Shown: positions 46,986-58,002, counted from the first letter of the stretch. The stretch is 64,000 bases of DNA from Cricetomys ansorgei (GCA_026225945.1 JAMJFZ010000818.1:2266001-2330000), one strand, 5' to 3'. Notes: generated from the sequence alone by a model not told the origin. Translations and numbers: made by a program.

Positions 46986-47744
46986 GGAGAGACACCTGCA
47001 GCGCACAGTGACGACCAATCTTGGTCATCAACTTGACAGCATCTGGAACCAATGAAAACCCCAGCAGCTGGGCATGCCCGGGAGGGATGTCTTGATTGGA
47101 TCTTTTGAGGTGAGGTGGGCAGGCACTTCCTGGTGGCAGCTCACATAAAGGACTTAGAAGAAGGCAGCTTTTGCTCTCTGCCCGCCCTCACCCTCATGGC
47201 AAGTTCATCCATCCCGCCGAGGCTGGTGTTAGAACCTGCTTCTTTAGGACTCCCACAGAGACCAAGACCAGCAGCCCCAGGGATCCTCCAGGACTCCATC
47301 ACCAGACTGGGCCTGCGGGGACCTTTGGTCTCCTGCACTGAAAAGCTCCTGATTCTTTGCCTTTCTGTTGGGAGGCACCAACAGGAGGCGCCCGAGGGCA
47401 CACTGCGGCAGGTGGTCTGTGGCTGCTCCAACCTCTCCTCCGGGTGGTCTGCACAGCTGGGCAGGTGGGGTGAGGCATTTATGACTACTCGTAGGCTAGG
47501 GGGTTTCCAGAGAACACAGAGTCCACAACATAGGCTCCTCCAGCTGTGGCTGCAGCTTGGTGTCTTTATGATCACCCAGGAACTTGCCTTTGCTAGGGTG
47601 AGAACTACTTCGTTTTGCTTTTTGGCCAACTGGCACAGTTGTTCAAAGTGGCCATGGGCCAGACACCACTCTTGAGCTGAATACTACTGTGCCGTTCATT
47701 AATCATTTGGAACGTTCAGCAATTCTCCAAGTGGATGTTTCATT
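46986..47744. other. Intergenic, nothing firmly recognised
   Basis: 47015-47110 contains 'ggtcatcaacttgacagcat' and 'gcatgcccgggagggatgtc', possibly the edge of an old LTR. The open frames here (186 codons +, 162 codons -) overlap antisense and show no family. Confidence 0.4.
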
Positions 47745-47850
47745 TCTTAACAATGGTTCTGGGGAGTTCTAGTAGCTCTGTGTTCTCGTCAACACTTGCT
47801 ATTGTCAGATTCTGATTTGACCCATTCTAGTTGGTGTGTATCTATTCTCC
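47745..47850 (-). mobile_element. L1 fragment, minus orientation
   Basis: 'ggggagttctagtagctctg', 'ttctcgtcaacacttgctat' and 'acccattctagttggtgtgt' match the reverse complement of the L1 ORF2 3' region. Confidence 0.6.
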
Positions 47851-47944
47851 TTCCAGGTCCTGGGACCACCAGACCCACAGGGCACCCTCCACATGCACCC
47901 TGCTACATTCCCTCTGCCCACAAATAAGTAAATGTAAATATTTA

Positions 47945-47946
<2 letters not shown>

Positions 47947-47979
<33 letters not shown>
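47947..47979. repeat. (AC)n microsatellite
   Basis: About 16 CA units, directly preceding a B1. Confidence 0.95.
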
Positions 47980-47982
<3 letters not shown>

Positions 47983-47985
47983 CGT

Positions 47986-48154
47986 GCCAGGTGGTGGTGG
48001 TGGTACACACCTTTAATCCCAGCAGAAGCAGGCGGATCTCTGTGAGTTCGAGGCCAGCCTGGTCTACAGCGAGTTCCTGGACAGCCAGGGTTACAACAGA
48101 GAAACCCTGTCTCAAACGAAAAAAACAAAAAAACAGAAAGAAAAAAAAAAAAAC
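47986..48154 (+). repeat. B1 SINE with A-rich tail
   Basis: GCCAGGTGGTGGTGGTGGTA, 'cacctttaatcccagcagaa', 'gtgagttcgaggccagcctg' and 'cagccagggttacaacagag' (the local variant), then an A-rich tail to 48154. A small deletion removes part of 'cactcgggaggcag'. Confidence 0.93.
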
Positions 48155-48382
48155 ACCGAAAAATTAGAAGAAAATGAAATTCATCAGGAGCCAGCCTCAG
48201 TTTCCCCAAATGATACTGTCCATGAACATAGTCTACACAGCTGTCCCCCAGCATCGGCCTGGCACTGTGCACAGGTTTCAGAAAAGGTCCTGAGTTCTTC
48301 TGAGAATCAGAAGACAGTAATCTTTTCCGGGACCCCTTTTGGCAGCTTTATTTCAATTTTGTTTGGGGGGGAAAAAATGGCT

Positions 48383-48385
<3 letters not shown>

Positions 48386-48414
<29 letters not shown>
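48386..48414. repeat. (GT)n microsatellite
   Basis: About 14 GT units. Confidence 0.95.
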
Positions 48415-48418
<4 letters not shown>

Positions 48419-49509
48419 TGATGGTGGTGCTGGGGTTTGTTGCAGCTAAAGCAATCAAAACAGCTCAGAATTGGGAGAGTCCGCTGGTGGGGTGTGTGTG
48501 TGGTGGTGGACGGGCTCGGCTCAGCGCAGGGCCGGCCACATCATCTTTGATAACCTGATCAGAGAAGCCGGGGTCCGCTATCACACCTGGCGGCTGCTGG
48601 CAGGGCACCAGGCGGTGTGGACGCCCTTTCTCCTCAGAGCCGTGGGAGAGAGCTCAGCAGACACTGGGGAGCCTTAAACTGCAAGAAACCAGATGTTGCC
48701 GGCTGAAAGAGACCAGCGGTGGTTGAAGACCGAGCAATGAAGGAGTCGTGTTCAATCTTCCTTGACAGACGTAAAAATGCAGAGCTGATGAGTGAGGCAG
48801 GGAACGGATGCCAGCCCCTGGGCTGTCTGGAACAGGACTCTGCATTAAAGAAGGATTTTAAAAAGAGAAAGAAAGAAAGAAAAAAAACTAGCGACACCTG
48901 CAGCGCTGGCTGGAGTCAGGAAGGTGTCAGCAGCGGGGTTGGTGTGTTCCCTGGGGCTGCTCAGACGGTTCTGATCTCCAGGACTGGGACACTGAGTGAA
49001 AGCTGACAGGGGAGTCAGGACCTGCAGCCCTGGCGTAGACAGCATTCCCCAGCCCCTGGCTTGCTGCTGAGGTCAGAACCGAAGACCCTGTGCTAGTCTG
49101 CGTGGCTTCCTCGCTTAGCTGAGAAAGCCAAGCAGGGGAAGGCGCTGGAGGAACTGGCCTGCTACCTGAGCCTTTGAAAGACCCCGGTGCCAGCTGCCCT
49201 GGGCTTCCTTTAGTTGGACGAGCGCTGTGGCTTCTGCCCCTCGTTACTGGTTCCTGCTCAGCGTGGCGCCACGATAGGGAGACACCCGTTTGTGTCGGTT
49301 TTACCAATAGGTGCTGTTGTCCGATGTTTTCGTTGGAGCCATGCCAGAGGGCAGGCAGTGCTGCTCTGCTCTAGCCTGGAGCAGTCTTTCCATAGCAAAT
49401 AAATAGTTTCGTGCATTTATTGCCCATTTAGAGAAATTCACTGTTGTATGCCTGTTGACTCTAGTTGTCTGTTGAAATAGAACATGGAAGGAAAGATTGT
49501 CGTGATTGT
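48415..49509. other. Intergenic, nothing recognised
   Basis: A purine-rich (GAAA)n patch at 48858-48890 is the only simple repeat. No gene or named repeat identified. Confidence 0.5.
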
Positions 49510-49730
49510 GCTGTGGAATATAATACAACAATGAAAACTGAACATGCAATAGTTATAATTTAGATAAATCGCCCCCCCACATGCCACAATGTATATACCC
49601 CCCATACATAATCCATTCATTTGGTACACTCTATAGAAAATGTATGTAAAATCCAGAAACAGGACGAACTAATTAAGGGTTATAACTCAGGCTAGACAAA
49701 ATATTAGCTAAGTCAGTAATGGTTGGGAGG
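49510..49730 (+). mobile_element. Ancient LINE fragment
   Basis: 'gctgtggaatataatacaac', 'aatgaaaactgaacatgcaa' and 'atccagaaacaggacgaact' follow the 3' part of an old L1/HAL1-type element (from memory). A target-like AT-rich edge is present but unresolved. Confidence 0.5.
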
Positions 49731-50517
49731 AGGGGAGGAGTGGGGTGGAGTTAGTGTTTTTTCTTGTCCTGGGTATTTGCTTTGTCATGGCTTACTGCTC
49801 TGAGCACGGTGATTTGATCATATTTTCTGTGTGTGTTATATCTCACAAGATGGAGGGAGAGAAAGAGACCCAGCTCTGCAGCCAGGGAGGAGCCCGGCAA
49901 AGGCAGGTCGAGGCTGGGGTGCGCTGGGGTTCCCCACTTTGTCATCTCTGTGTGCATCAAGGCTTACAGCCCTCTCCGGCCTGTCCTGCCTGGTTTTCCG
50001 GAAGCAGCGGGCTACGCTGGAGGTTGCTTGGCAGGGTGTTTATGATGGCCCTCCCTTCCGGAGGCCAGGAAGGGAAGAAGCCAGGCTGTGACAGACACCC
50101 TGGCAGCCCAGTGGTGGGCGTGGGGCGGAGCAACTCTGTACCCCTCACTGCTGGCTGGAGGGTCAGGCCGGGCCTGTGTCCTGCATGGGCTGACTTAGGT
50201 CATGGGGATTAAATACAATTCTAGATTTTTCAGAAGTTGATACCTGGGACCTTTTCTCCCTTGGGTGAGGGACTTCTCCCTTGGTGCCATGGATTTCCAG
50301 AGATAGTAAGGGAGTTGAATTCAACAGCACTTTTCATATGCAAAGTGACCAATGAGGAACCCTGACCCCGCCCATCCCCAGCTTGACCCCGCCCACCCGC
50401 AGCCCCCACACCCTCTCAGTCACTATCCCCACCCTAATCCTCTGGGATTGGGTGCCCAAGAGCCCTGCCAGACCCTGCATCGGCCATTCCAAATAGCCAG
50501 CTTCTACCCGTAGAGGT
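49731..50517. other. Intergenic, nothing recognised
   Basis: Two near-identical GACCCCGCCCA(C/T)CC motifs occur at about 50364-50400. No gene seen. Confidence 0.5.
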
Positions 50518-50625
50518 GGCCCAGGGCTGTCATCCGACTCCCAGGGAAGCTGAGGCAGGAGGATCACAAGTTCAAGGCCTGGTTGGGCAATTTAGTGAGA
50601 CCCGGTCTCAAAACAAAAAAAGTTA
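50518..50625 (+). repeat. B1-related SINE
   Basis: 'ccagggaagctgaggcagga', 'ggatcacaagttcaaggcct' and 'gtgagacccggtctcaaaac' with an A-rich end. Confidence 0.75.
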
Positions 50626-50954
50626 GAAGATGTCGGAGAACAGAGCTCACTGACAGAACACTCCTCCTAGCGCGTGTGAGGACCAAGGTTCAACCCCGAG
50701 GCCTGCGAGGCTTGCTCTCTCGCCCTGCCTGGCACTTGGGTGCATGTTCCTCTGGTTCTGCCCATCCTGGGGTGTGGCTTTATGGGGCGTGGCAAGCTCT
50801 GTGCGTAACCCGCTATCATTTTAACAGCACTGCCCGACCTGCTGGTCTCACCAGCTCTGAACAACGAAACTTATATTTGTTGGGGACACAGCTGAATCTG
50901 TCAGGGGCTCACCTAGCACGAGCTAGCGAAGCCATAGCAAAGTCCAGCTGTGCG

Positions 50955-51070
50955 TAAACCAGAAAGTGGAGGCAGGGGGATTGGAAGTTGAAGGTCATCC
51001 TTAGCTACATAGTAAGTTCCAGACCAACCTGGGCTGTATGAGATCCTGAGTCAAAAAAAAAAAAAAAAAT
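50955..51070 (+). repeat. B1/B4-related SINE with poly(A)
   Basis: 'gtggaggcagggggattgga', 'agctacatagtaagttccag', 'accaacctgggctgtatgag' and a 19-base A run. Confidence 0.7.
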
Positions 51071-51639
51071 CGAAACCATCAAAATGTAACAAAAGCCAGC
51101 CCACACCTCTGGGCCTGCGCAGTACATAGGCTTGGGCACCCTAACGCTGGCGCGTGGTGGGGGGGCTCCCTGATGTGTCTGTGGCTTCCCCCGCTCTGCC
51201 CCCCTCCGGTCTTTGCTCGAGTATCACGTCTTCCTTAGCCTCCTGGTATAATTTGCCCAGCAACGCACACTTCCAATTCTGCTCCTTGCTTTATCTTGTC
51301 CATATAATATGCCACGTACTTGACTTACTATCTCATTTAACGCCTGTACTCCCTCACTTAGACATAAAACGCCGCAGAGGGATGACGGGGTGTGGGGTGT
51401 GGGGCAGGGACTCTGGTGTATCCCCCACTGGCTGTTGATGGTCGACCGAAGATCAGGCCACTGGGGTGAAAACATACCCATTGAGTAAGGCCCAACTGTA
51501 CCTCGCCACCCCCTTGGCAACTGCAATTAAAGATGCGTCTTAATTTTGCCATCTCAGCCTTCCTGACTCTTCTTTCATGTCCCCCCAAACACACACTCCC
51601 TCTCCCCTTCATATCCATTTTCTTCTCCCTCCCCCACTC
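51071..51639. other. Intergenic, nothing recognised
   Basis: C/T-rich toward its right end (51590-51640). No repeat family or gene identified. Confidence 0.5.
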
Positions 51640-52010
51640 CTCCCTGCTCTTCGGTACTTGATGGAGTCACATTAAGCTAATAACCCTTTCTTTACTCGAT
51701 TGCGGCTGTAATTCCGCGCGCTGAGAGCTTGTTTTGATTTCCCGTGGATTTGGGCCTCTGTACTTTTGAACGTTTGCTTTCATTTTCTCAGTTGCCACTT
51801 GACCCCCTCCCTAGCCTTGTTTTAAAAAGGGATGAAAAGCTTAGAAAAAACATCAGATGTATGCTTTTATTATTTCTTTTCTCTCTCGCAATTGACTTGG
51901 ATGGTTCTGTTTTGATTTTTTTTTTTTCTCTTGCGATCTGTGGGTGTTACAAAGAATCAAAATCATGCGTTTCCATTCCCGAAACTGACGACCGAGAAGG
52001 GTAGGTTTCT
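51640..52010. other. Single-copy AT-rich block, candidate conserved enhancer
   Basis: Repeat-free, with 'cattaagctaataacccttt', 'cggctgtaattccgcgcg', 'aaaaacatcagatgtatgct' and 'ctcgcaattgacttggatgg'. It has TAAT/ATTA motifs and an E-box-like CAGATG. Its texture differs from the surrounding SINE-rich DNA. Function is inferred, not shown. Confidence 0.4.
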
Positions 52011-52257
52011 GAGGACTCTGAGGACTGCAGAGCTGGGGGAGCTCCCCCACCCCCCAGCTCTGATGAGGCTTGAGGGGTCTGACTTAGCAAGGAAGCGGAC
52101 TGAGAATCCCCGTCCAGGCATCAGCAGGCAACATCTCTGGTCTCTATTTGTTAAATCCTAGTGGTGTCTCTCTCATCTATGATAACAATTAAAAACTGTC
52201 TCCCCTGGGCCAGAGAGCATGCGCAGTTAATGAGTCTGTGCCCGGCAGGCATGAAGC

Positions 52258-52467
52258 TGTCCATTTTGTTGCAGACAGGGTCTCTTGTTTGTTGCTGGCT
52301 TGGGAGTTTTGGAGGGTCCTCATGGTTCCACCTCCCATCTGACCACAGGAGCACTGGGGTTACAGAGGCACCAGCCCATCTGGTTAATGTGGATTCTGGG
52401 GATCAGAACCCAGGTCCTCATGCTTGCATGACAAATACTTCATCCACTGAGCCATCACCCCAGCCCT
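52258..52467 (-). repeat. B4-type SINE
   Basis: AGACAGGGTCTCTTGTTTG start, 'actggggttacagaggcacc' middle, and the ID-like end 'ctcatgcttgcatgacaaat' and 'ccactgagccatcaccccag'. Confidence 0.78.
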
Positions 52468-52618
52468 AAAGAGATCCGTTCCAGTTTCTCTTTTAACAAG
52501 ATAGTGGCTTTGACAGCAACCGCTTTTGCTCACAGGTCTCAAATGTGGAGAGCCACAGGGACCCTGTTGCTCTTAGAGGTCCAAAGTGACAGAATCTACA
52601 TCACCTTTGGTCAGACCA

Positions 52619-52703
52619 ACCAACCTTCCTCCCTTCTTTCCTCTCTTCCTTCCCTTCTCTCTCTTCTTACTTCCCTCCTCCTCCTCCTTGCCCTCTTTCT
52701 CCA
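52619..52703. repeat. Pyrimidine-rich (TTCC/CTCC)n tract
   Basis: About 85 bases, nearly all C and T. Confidence 0.88.
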
Positions 52704-52838
52704 GGTCTTATATAGCCAAGGTTAGCCTTGAACTCATTGTGTAGCTGAGGATAACTTTCAGCTTCTAATTCTCCTACCTTGACCTGTCAAATCCTGGGAT
52801 GACTGGCCTTATGCACCGTGCCCGTCCATGGGATGCTG
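52704..52838 (-). repeat. B1-related SINE
   Basis: 'atatagccaaggttagcctt', 'gaactcattgtgtagctgag' and 'tcctgggatgactggcctta'. The LTR element that follows abuts its end. Confidence 0.7.
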
Positions 52839-52840
52839 GA

Positions 52841-53274
52841 TGTGCTGGCTGGTTTTCTGTCAATTGACACAAGCTAGAGTCATCAAGATATCATCAGAGT
52901 CGTCAGAGAAGAGGGAGCCTGGATGGATAAAATGCCTCTATAAGGCCTGGCTGTAGGCAAGCCTGTAGAGCACTTTGTTAATCAGCAATTGGGGGAGGGT
53001 CCAGCCCGTTGTGGGTGGTGCCATCCCTGGGCTGGTGGTCCTGGTCCTAGAAAAGGCAAGCTGAGCAAGTCGTGGGGAGCAAGCCAAGAAGCAACACCCC
53101 TCCACGGCCTCTGCATCATCTCCTGCTTCCAGGTTCCTGCCCTGTTTGAGTTCCTGTCCTGACCTCCCTTGATGATGGCCTATGATGTGGCGGTACAAGC
53201 CAAATCAACCCTTTCCTCCCCAGGTTGCTTTTGGTCATGGTGTTTCATGACAGAATTGAAACCCTGACTAGGAT
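52841..53274 (+). repeat. 5' LTR of the MaLR-type element
   Basis: 434 bases. The usual AATAAA is mutated here to AATCAA ('gccaaatcaaccctttcctc'). Confidence 0.8.
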
Positions 53275-54375
53275 AAGTTGGTTCTAGGATTGTGGGATAT
53301 TGCTGGGACAGACCTGACCATGTTGTTTCTGGAAGGATTGTGGAGGGACTTTGGGACTCTGGGCTAGAAAAAGCCACTGTGTGTTGAGAGCTCAGGAGCT
53401 TGGACGGTAAGAATGTTGAGAGCAGTGCAGGTGGTGGAGGCCTGGCTTGTGACGTCTCAGAGGGAAACAGAGACTCCACTGGGCTTTTTGAGTGAAGAAT
53501 CTGTGGTGTCTGGTGAGCTGGAGCTGAAGAATCAGCTTGGTTAACAAGGGGCCAGAACCACTAAAGCGAAACCATTGCTTCACTGAAGACAGCGGATGCA
53601 GGTCAGCTGGAGCTGAGAAATTAGCAGTGACGAAGAAGAGACCAGCACCACCGAGGTGAAATCTTCTGGGAAGCGTTTCCTCAGTCAGCACACAGAAGCT
53701 GTGTTCCAGAGGTGGCCAAGGTTGCACCTCATGTAGGCAGCCAGACTTGGTACTGTAAGAGTCACCTAGGTGGTGCTGGTTTTGAAGGCGTGGATGGGTC
53801 ATGGAGAGCAGCTGAGGCTTGGCACTGTGTGGCGGGGCTGGAGTTTCCGAAGAGAGCCCAGGAGAGGCTATTTGGTGACAGTGCAGCCCGGTTGCAGCAA
53901 GGGATCCCAGCATGTTGGAGATGCCAATACCAGGAGACAACCACCAAGAACAGCAGCAGCAGTGGAGCGGAGCCAGCCAGAGCCTAGAAGACAGGCCGTG
54001 GGTGCTGCAGAGGGAGGAGCTGCAGAAGTGATCCAGTCCATCTGGAGGAGTTCAGAAAATTTTCATGATTCCCAGGTATCAGATATTGAATCATTAACAC
54101 TTGGAGTTTGTTTTGTTTTGTTCAGATAATGACTGTGCCCTGGTTCTGCCCTCTTAAAGTGAGAAAGCTTAATTTGTTTTTGATTTGCCAGAAGCCCACG
54201 GTTAGAGATTTTGGATTTTTAAACAGACTGAATTTTAAACTGTTCCAATTTATAAAGACTATAAAATGTTTTGCGTTATGATATTTATATTGATGTGTGA
54301 TCTTGGAGACGGAAGAGAAAGGAAAGGTTGTGGCTTAACAGTGGTGTGTTGTGTGCTAGGCTGACAAAGAGTCAG

Positions 54376-54796
54376 TGTGGTACGGGCTAATTTTATGTCA
54401 ACTTGACACAGGCTAGAGTCATCTGAGAGAGGGATCCTCAATTGAGAAAATGCCTTCATAAGATAGGGCTGTACACAAGCCTGAGGGGCATTTTCGTAAT
54501 TAGTGATTGATGGGGGAAGGCCCAGCCCATTGTGGGTGGAGCCATCCCTGGGCTGGTGTCCTGGGTTCTATAAGAAAGCAGGTTGAGCAAGCCGTGGGGA
54601 GCAAGCCGGTAAGCAGCACCCTCCATGGCCTCTGCATCAGCGCCTGCCTCCGGGTTCCTGCCCTGCTTGAGTTCCTGTCCTGACTTCCTTCGGAGATGAC
54701 CTGTGACATGGAACCCTGAGTGGATAATCCCTTTCCTCCCCGAGTTGCTTTGGGCCATGGCGTCTCATCACAGAAACAGTATCCCTGACTAGGACA
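54376..54796 (+). repeat. 3' LTR of the MaLR-type element
   Basis: 421 bases. Its polyadenylation signal is also degraded ('gtggataatccctttcctcc'). Numerous differences from the 5' LTR indicate an old insertion. Confidence 0.8.
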
Positions 54797-55394
54797 CTGG
54801 GATGGAAACTCGGACCCTCTTGTAACTGACCTCCCCCTCCCCCTTCTCTTCATGCCTGTACAGAGATAGACATACAACGCAGGCAGAAGACAAGGGTTGG
54901 GGTCTCTGGAAAGTCAGCGCTGCCCTTGGGCCTATGATTGAGAATCAGAACCAATTTCTCTAGCAAACCCAGATCCTGAATACCCTCGGTGGCGTTGTCT
55001 GCCACGGAAGCGCAGGCTGCGGGCTTCAGCTCTGTCGACTGTGGCCCTCGGAGTGGTGGTCTTCTGGGGGACACTGCTGAGTTTGTCATCTTAATTTATC
55101 AGAGAAGGTGCGACTGAGCTGCGAGGCTGAGAGTGGGAGGTGCTAAGGGCTGTGTACCTGGGTTCTCCTGCCCTCTTGCTGGCTACCCTAGTCCAGCACC
55201 TGTGCACTTGCAGGTGCCAAACCCTCCATCAGGTGCTGAACCGAATGGCCTAGGGTTCAAGAAGGCAGAAGAAAGGCCCAAGAGGCTCCAAACCTTCCCA
55301 ATTTATTATTCATTTATTATTTTTACGTTTTCGACAGTTTCTTGTATCCAAGTGCCCCCCTTTATTTATCGATTGAGTAATTGATTGACATGTG
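54797..55394. other. Intergenic, nothing recognised
   Basis: No gene or named repeat; AT-rich patch at 55300-55385. Confidence 0.5.
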
Positions 55395-55592
55395 TGTTCA
55401 TGTGTGTGTGGTGTGCCCCCAGGTAGACTAGGCTAGGCTGGCCAGTGAGCCCCAGGGATCCTCCTGGGTCTGCCACTCCAGGGCTGGGATTACAGATGTG
55501 GACCACGCTTGCTCCTTGATTAGATTTTCCGCTTGTCTTGGTGACGGGATTCAGGTCCTCAGCTCTGCTGGCTGAGCCGCCTCCTTCCCAGC
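55395..55592 (-). repeat. B4-type SINE
   Basis: 'ggctggccagtgagccccag', 'ccagggctgggattacagat' and the ID-like end 'attcaggtcctcagctctgc', 'tggctgagccgcctccttcc'. Confidence 0.7.
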
Positions 55593-55657
55593 CCCCCGTC
55601 CTCTCCACGTCTTCATCCACCTTTTCTCCTTGAGTCAGGTTTAAAATAAGCTGTCAC

Positions 55658-55805
55658 GCTGGGTGGTGGCGGCGGTGCACACCTAAAATAAATCCCAGCA
55701 CTCGGGAGGCAGAGGCAGGTGGATCCCTGTGAGTTCCAGGCCAGTGTGATCTACTGAGTGAGCTCTGGGACAGCCAGAGTCACAACAGAGAAACTCTTTC
55801 TCCAA
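55658..55805 (+). repeat. B1 SINE
   Basis: GCTGGGTGGTGGCGGCGGTG, 'cagcactcgggaggcagagg', 'cagccagagtcacaacagag' and an A-rich end. Carries a 7-base 'aaaataa' insertion after 'cacacct'. Confidence 0.93.
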
Positions 55806-55824
55806 CGAAATAAAAGATCAGCTG

Positions 55825-56445
55825 CGGGCCCTGGGGGCCCTTGGTGTGGTTCTCAGTGATTCGGTCCAGACAATTGTTGGTTTCTCCCTGGGTCCCTTGC
55901 ATGAACCACAGACTGGATCTGCCGCAGCGGCTGAGTCTCCCACTCGGCCAGGAGTGCAAGGGCCCGGGTTTGAGCAGCAGAGAAACACTCTGGGACCTGA
56001 GGCGTGGGTCTCGGTTGATTTCTGGCGGACGCTGACCACCCGCGACCTGAGAATAGTGGATGAGCCACAAAGGAAGTCTCCGGAGCCGAATCTGATGGAC
56101 CACAAACTCGAACTTGTTTATTGGCGGGCTTTTCCCTGTTTAAATATCTTTCCCCAGAGAAGGCGGGGGTCCGGGTACTCTGGGTGGGGAAGTCTGATTA
56201 GCATGGGGGCAGGGTGAGCACCTGGCCTCATGGTCTTTGCAAAGACAGAGGAAGGTGCCTGATTCGCCACAGGGCAGGCAAAAAGCTTGCCAGATTTATT
56301 TTCCTTTTGCTTCTGCGAATAGCCACAGTCCCTCCAGGGCCAGAAGAGAAGGAGCTCGCAAGGCGTCCTGCTAGCCCACCTGGGGAGGACGAGGCACTCT
56401 CTAGCGACTTCCACTTGCTCTTTAGCCCCAGAGGTCTACACACAA
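55825..56445 (-). mobile_element. Retroviral-type LTR with leader piece, minus orientation
   Basis: Read on the minus strand, a TATA-like ATATTTAAA (56147-56139) is followed by AATAAA (56122-56117). Then come a U5-like segment ('tgtggtccatcagattcggc', 'ggagacttcctttgtggctc') and downstream leader sequence. The right boundary is probably near the TGTGTGTAGACC at about 56444. The layout is that of a gammaretrovirus/ERV1 or VL30-type LTR. Family and left boundary are unresolved; no gag, pol or env frame follows. Confidence 0.5.
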
Positions 56446-57424
56446 TGAGGCTGAAGAGCTAGAACATTCCGGGTCACTTTGGGCCCGGTTTCCTAGAAGC
56501 TGGGAGATGGTTCTGTGATGCCATGGGGCTGATTCTGTCATTCAGGGGACACAGTTGTCCCACACCGGGGTACCCTTGCTCCAATGCTGGCTCCAGGAGG
56601 TTCTTGGACCACCTGCTCCAGAAACAATGAAGGAACTTGTGGGTAACATGATCCCCACCCCCACACTCTGAAATGCCCAATCAGGTCCTGGGTCATAGGT
56701 CACTCTGACAAGCACTGCTGCCAGTCCTCCTGTACCAGCCTGTCCCCTCGGTGGACCAGTCCATGGTCAGTTGGCTCCTGAGGGCTGGGCCTGAGGTGAA
56801 GTGGGGTGGGAGGAGGTAACCTCTCACCTCACACAGCCAGGAAGAGGGAGAGAGGAAGATGCTAAGGGAGAATAAGAGGAAGAGAAGAAAAAGAGGTGGC
56901 AGAAGGGGAGGGGGAGAAGGAAGAGCAGGAGGAAGACAATGAGGAGCTGTGCTCAGGACAAGACCACCCCTCAGGTTCCCGGGAGCTCCCTCCTTTAACC
57001 AGGCCCCGCCCCCAGCCCCACCACTTCCCCTTAGCGCTGACCAATTCTGGGTCCATGGGGGTGAAGCACTAGTGAGGGCAGAGCTCTCCTGACTCTTCAG
57101 TTCCCCAAAGGCCTCCCCATCAGTCACCCAGCCTCAGTACCTAGGCTTTGGCACCATTTAGAATTTAAGTACAATACCCAGAGCCTCTGCTTGCTGGGGG
57201 CAGCCTTGGTTGGCTTCTCCACTCCGGAGATCTGTGTCTGGGAAATCACTGCTCTCCGGGGCTCTCCACTCCCCGTCTCCAGTCTCCTTCCTCTCTCCCC
57301 TGCTCCGGGGCTCAAGGAGCTGAAGGGCGTGTGCGTGGCAAGTGGCAATCATTGATTGTTCAATATCGTCAATGGTGGTTACGGTCCTTTTAGTCAAGCT
57401 CTTCTATGGGGGAGACCCGGGCTG
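56446..57424. other. Intergenic with a purine tract
   Basis: Apart from the purine-rich tract at 56838-56945 no repeat or gene is recognised. Confidence 0.5.
56838..56945. repeat. Purine-rich (GGAGAA)n-like tract
   Basis: About 108 bases, over 90 percent A and G on the + strand, with GGAAGAG, GAGAAG and AAGAGG units. Confidence 0.88.
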
Positions 57425-57563
57425 AGGAAGGGTGGCCTCTACCTCCAAAATGTTGGGATTGCAGGTGTGTACCACCATACTTAGCTTACGTGGTGCTGGG
57501 GATCGAGCTCAGGGCTTCGTTTGCTCTGGGTGAGCACTCTACCCACTGGAGCCGCAGGCCCAG
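57425..57563 (-). repeat. B4-type SINE
   Basis: 'ctacctccaaaatgttggga', 'ttgcaggtgtgtaccaccat', 'gtgctggggatcgagctcag' and 'tctacccactggagccgcag'. Confidence 0.75.
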
Positions 57564-58002
57564 AGTGACATGCCTTTTGTATACAGCTACCAGGATAAAG
57601 CCTGCTCTGTTGAATCACTGTATGGATGTCTTCAATGGGGGACAGACCTCTTTTTTCCCTGCCCAGTTGGGGAGCTCACTGAAGGGCGAGGCAGTCTCTT
57701 ATTTCACCTGATGGTTTTGTTAATCCTTCCACGGACATGAGCAAAGCTGAGACCGTCGACCCAGGGCTTTGCAGCTGGAGGCCTGAGGCCACCAAGGCAG
57801 GGTGTTCAGCTATGGAGAGTAGACGAAAGTCTTCATTCTGCTTTCAGTCTTGAACACCCTGGAAGGAAGAAGCTGGTTTCTATCCAGTTTACAGCCAGAA
57901 TCCCTGGGGGTCCAGGGTGGAAGAGCATCAGGTATTTGGGGTACTCCCCAAGACTCTTTTACCCTAATATTATCCCGATTCTCAACTCAGATTCATAGGG
58001 GT
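57564..58002. other. Intergenic, nothing recognised
   Basis: No gene or named repeat identified. Confidence 0.5.

Larger units (their letters stand above)
52841..54796 (+). mobile_element. Complete non-autonomous LTR retrotransposon (MaLR type)
   Basis: 5' LTR 52841-53274, interior 53275-54375, 3' LTR 54376-54796. Both LTRs start TGTG; the 5' one ends CTAGGATA and the 3' one CTAGGACA. They share 'ccatccctgggctggtg' and 'ggcctctgcatca'. Right after the 5' LTR, 'tggttctaggattgtggg' resembles a tRNA-Leu primer-binding site (TGGTACCAGGAGTGGG type), as in ERVL-MaLR. A purine-rich 'gagacggaagagaaaggaaa' lies about 70 bases before the 3' LTR. The flanks are CTGGA (52836-52840) and CTGGG (54797-54801), a 5-bp target duplication with one mismatch. 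The 1.1-kb interior has no retroviral reading frame, as expected for a non-autonomous MaLR. Confidence 0.8.

Noticed and set aside
47115..47675. 186-codon + and 162-codon - open frames
   Set aside because: Mutually antisense and compositionally similar, with no family match.
48420..48680. Possible processed pseudogene
   Set aside because: No continuous frame matching a known protein and no poly(A) tail or target duplication.
53392..53940. 182-codon minus-strand open frame
   Set aside because: Lies inside the non-coding interior of the LTR element and antisense to it.
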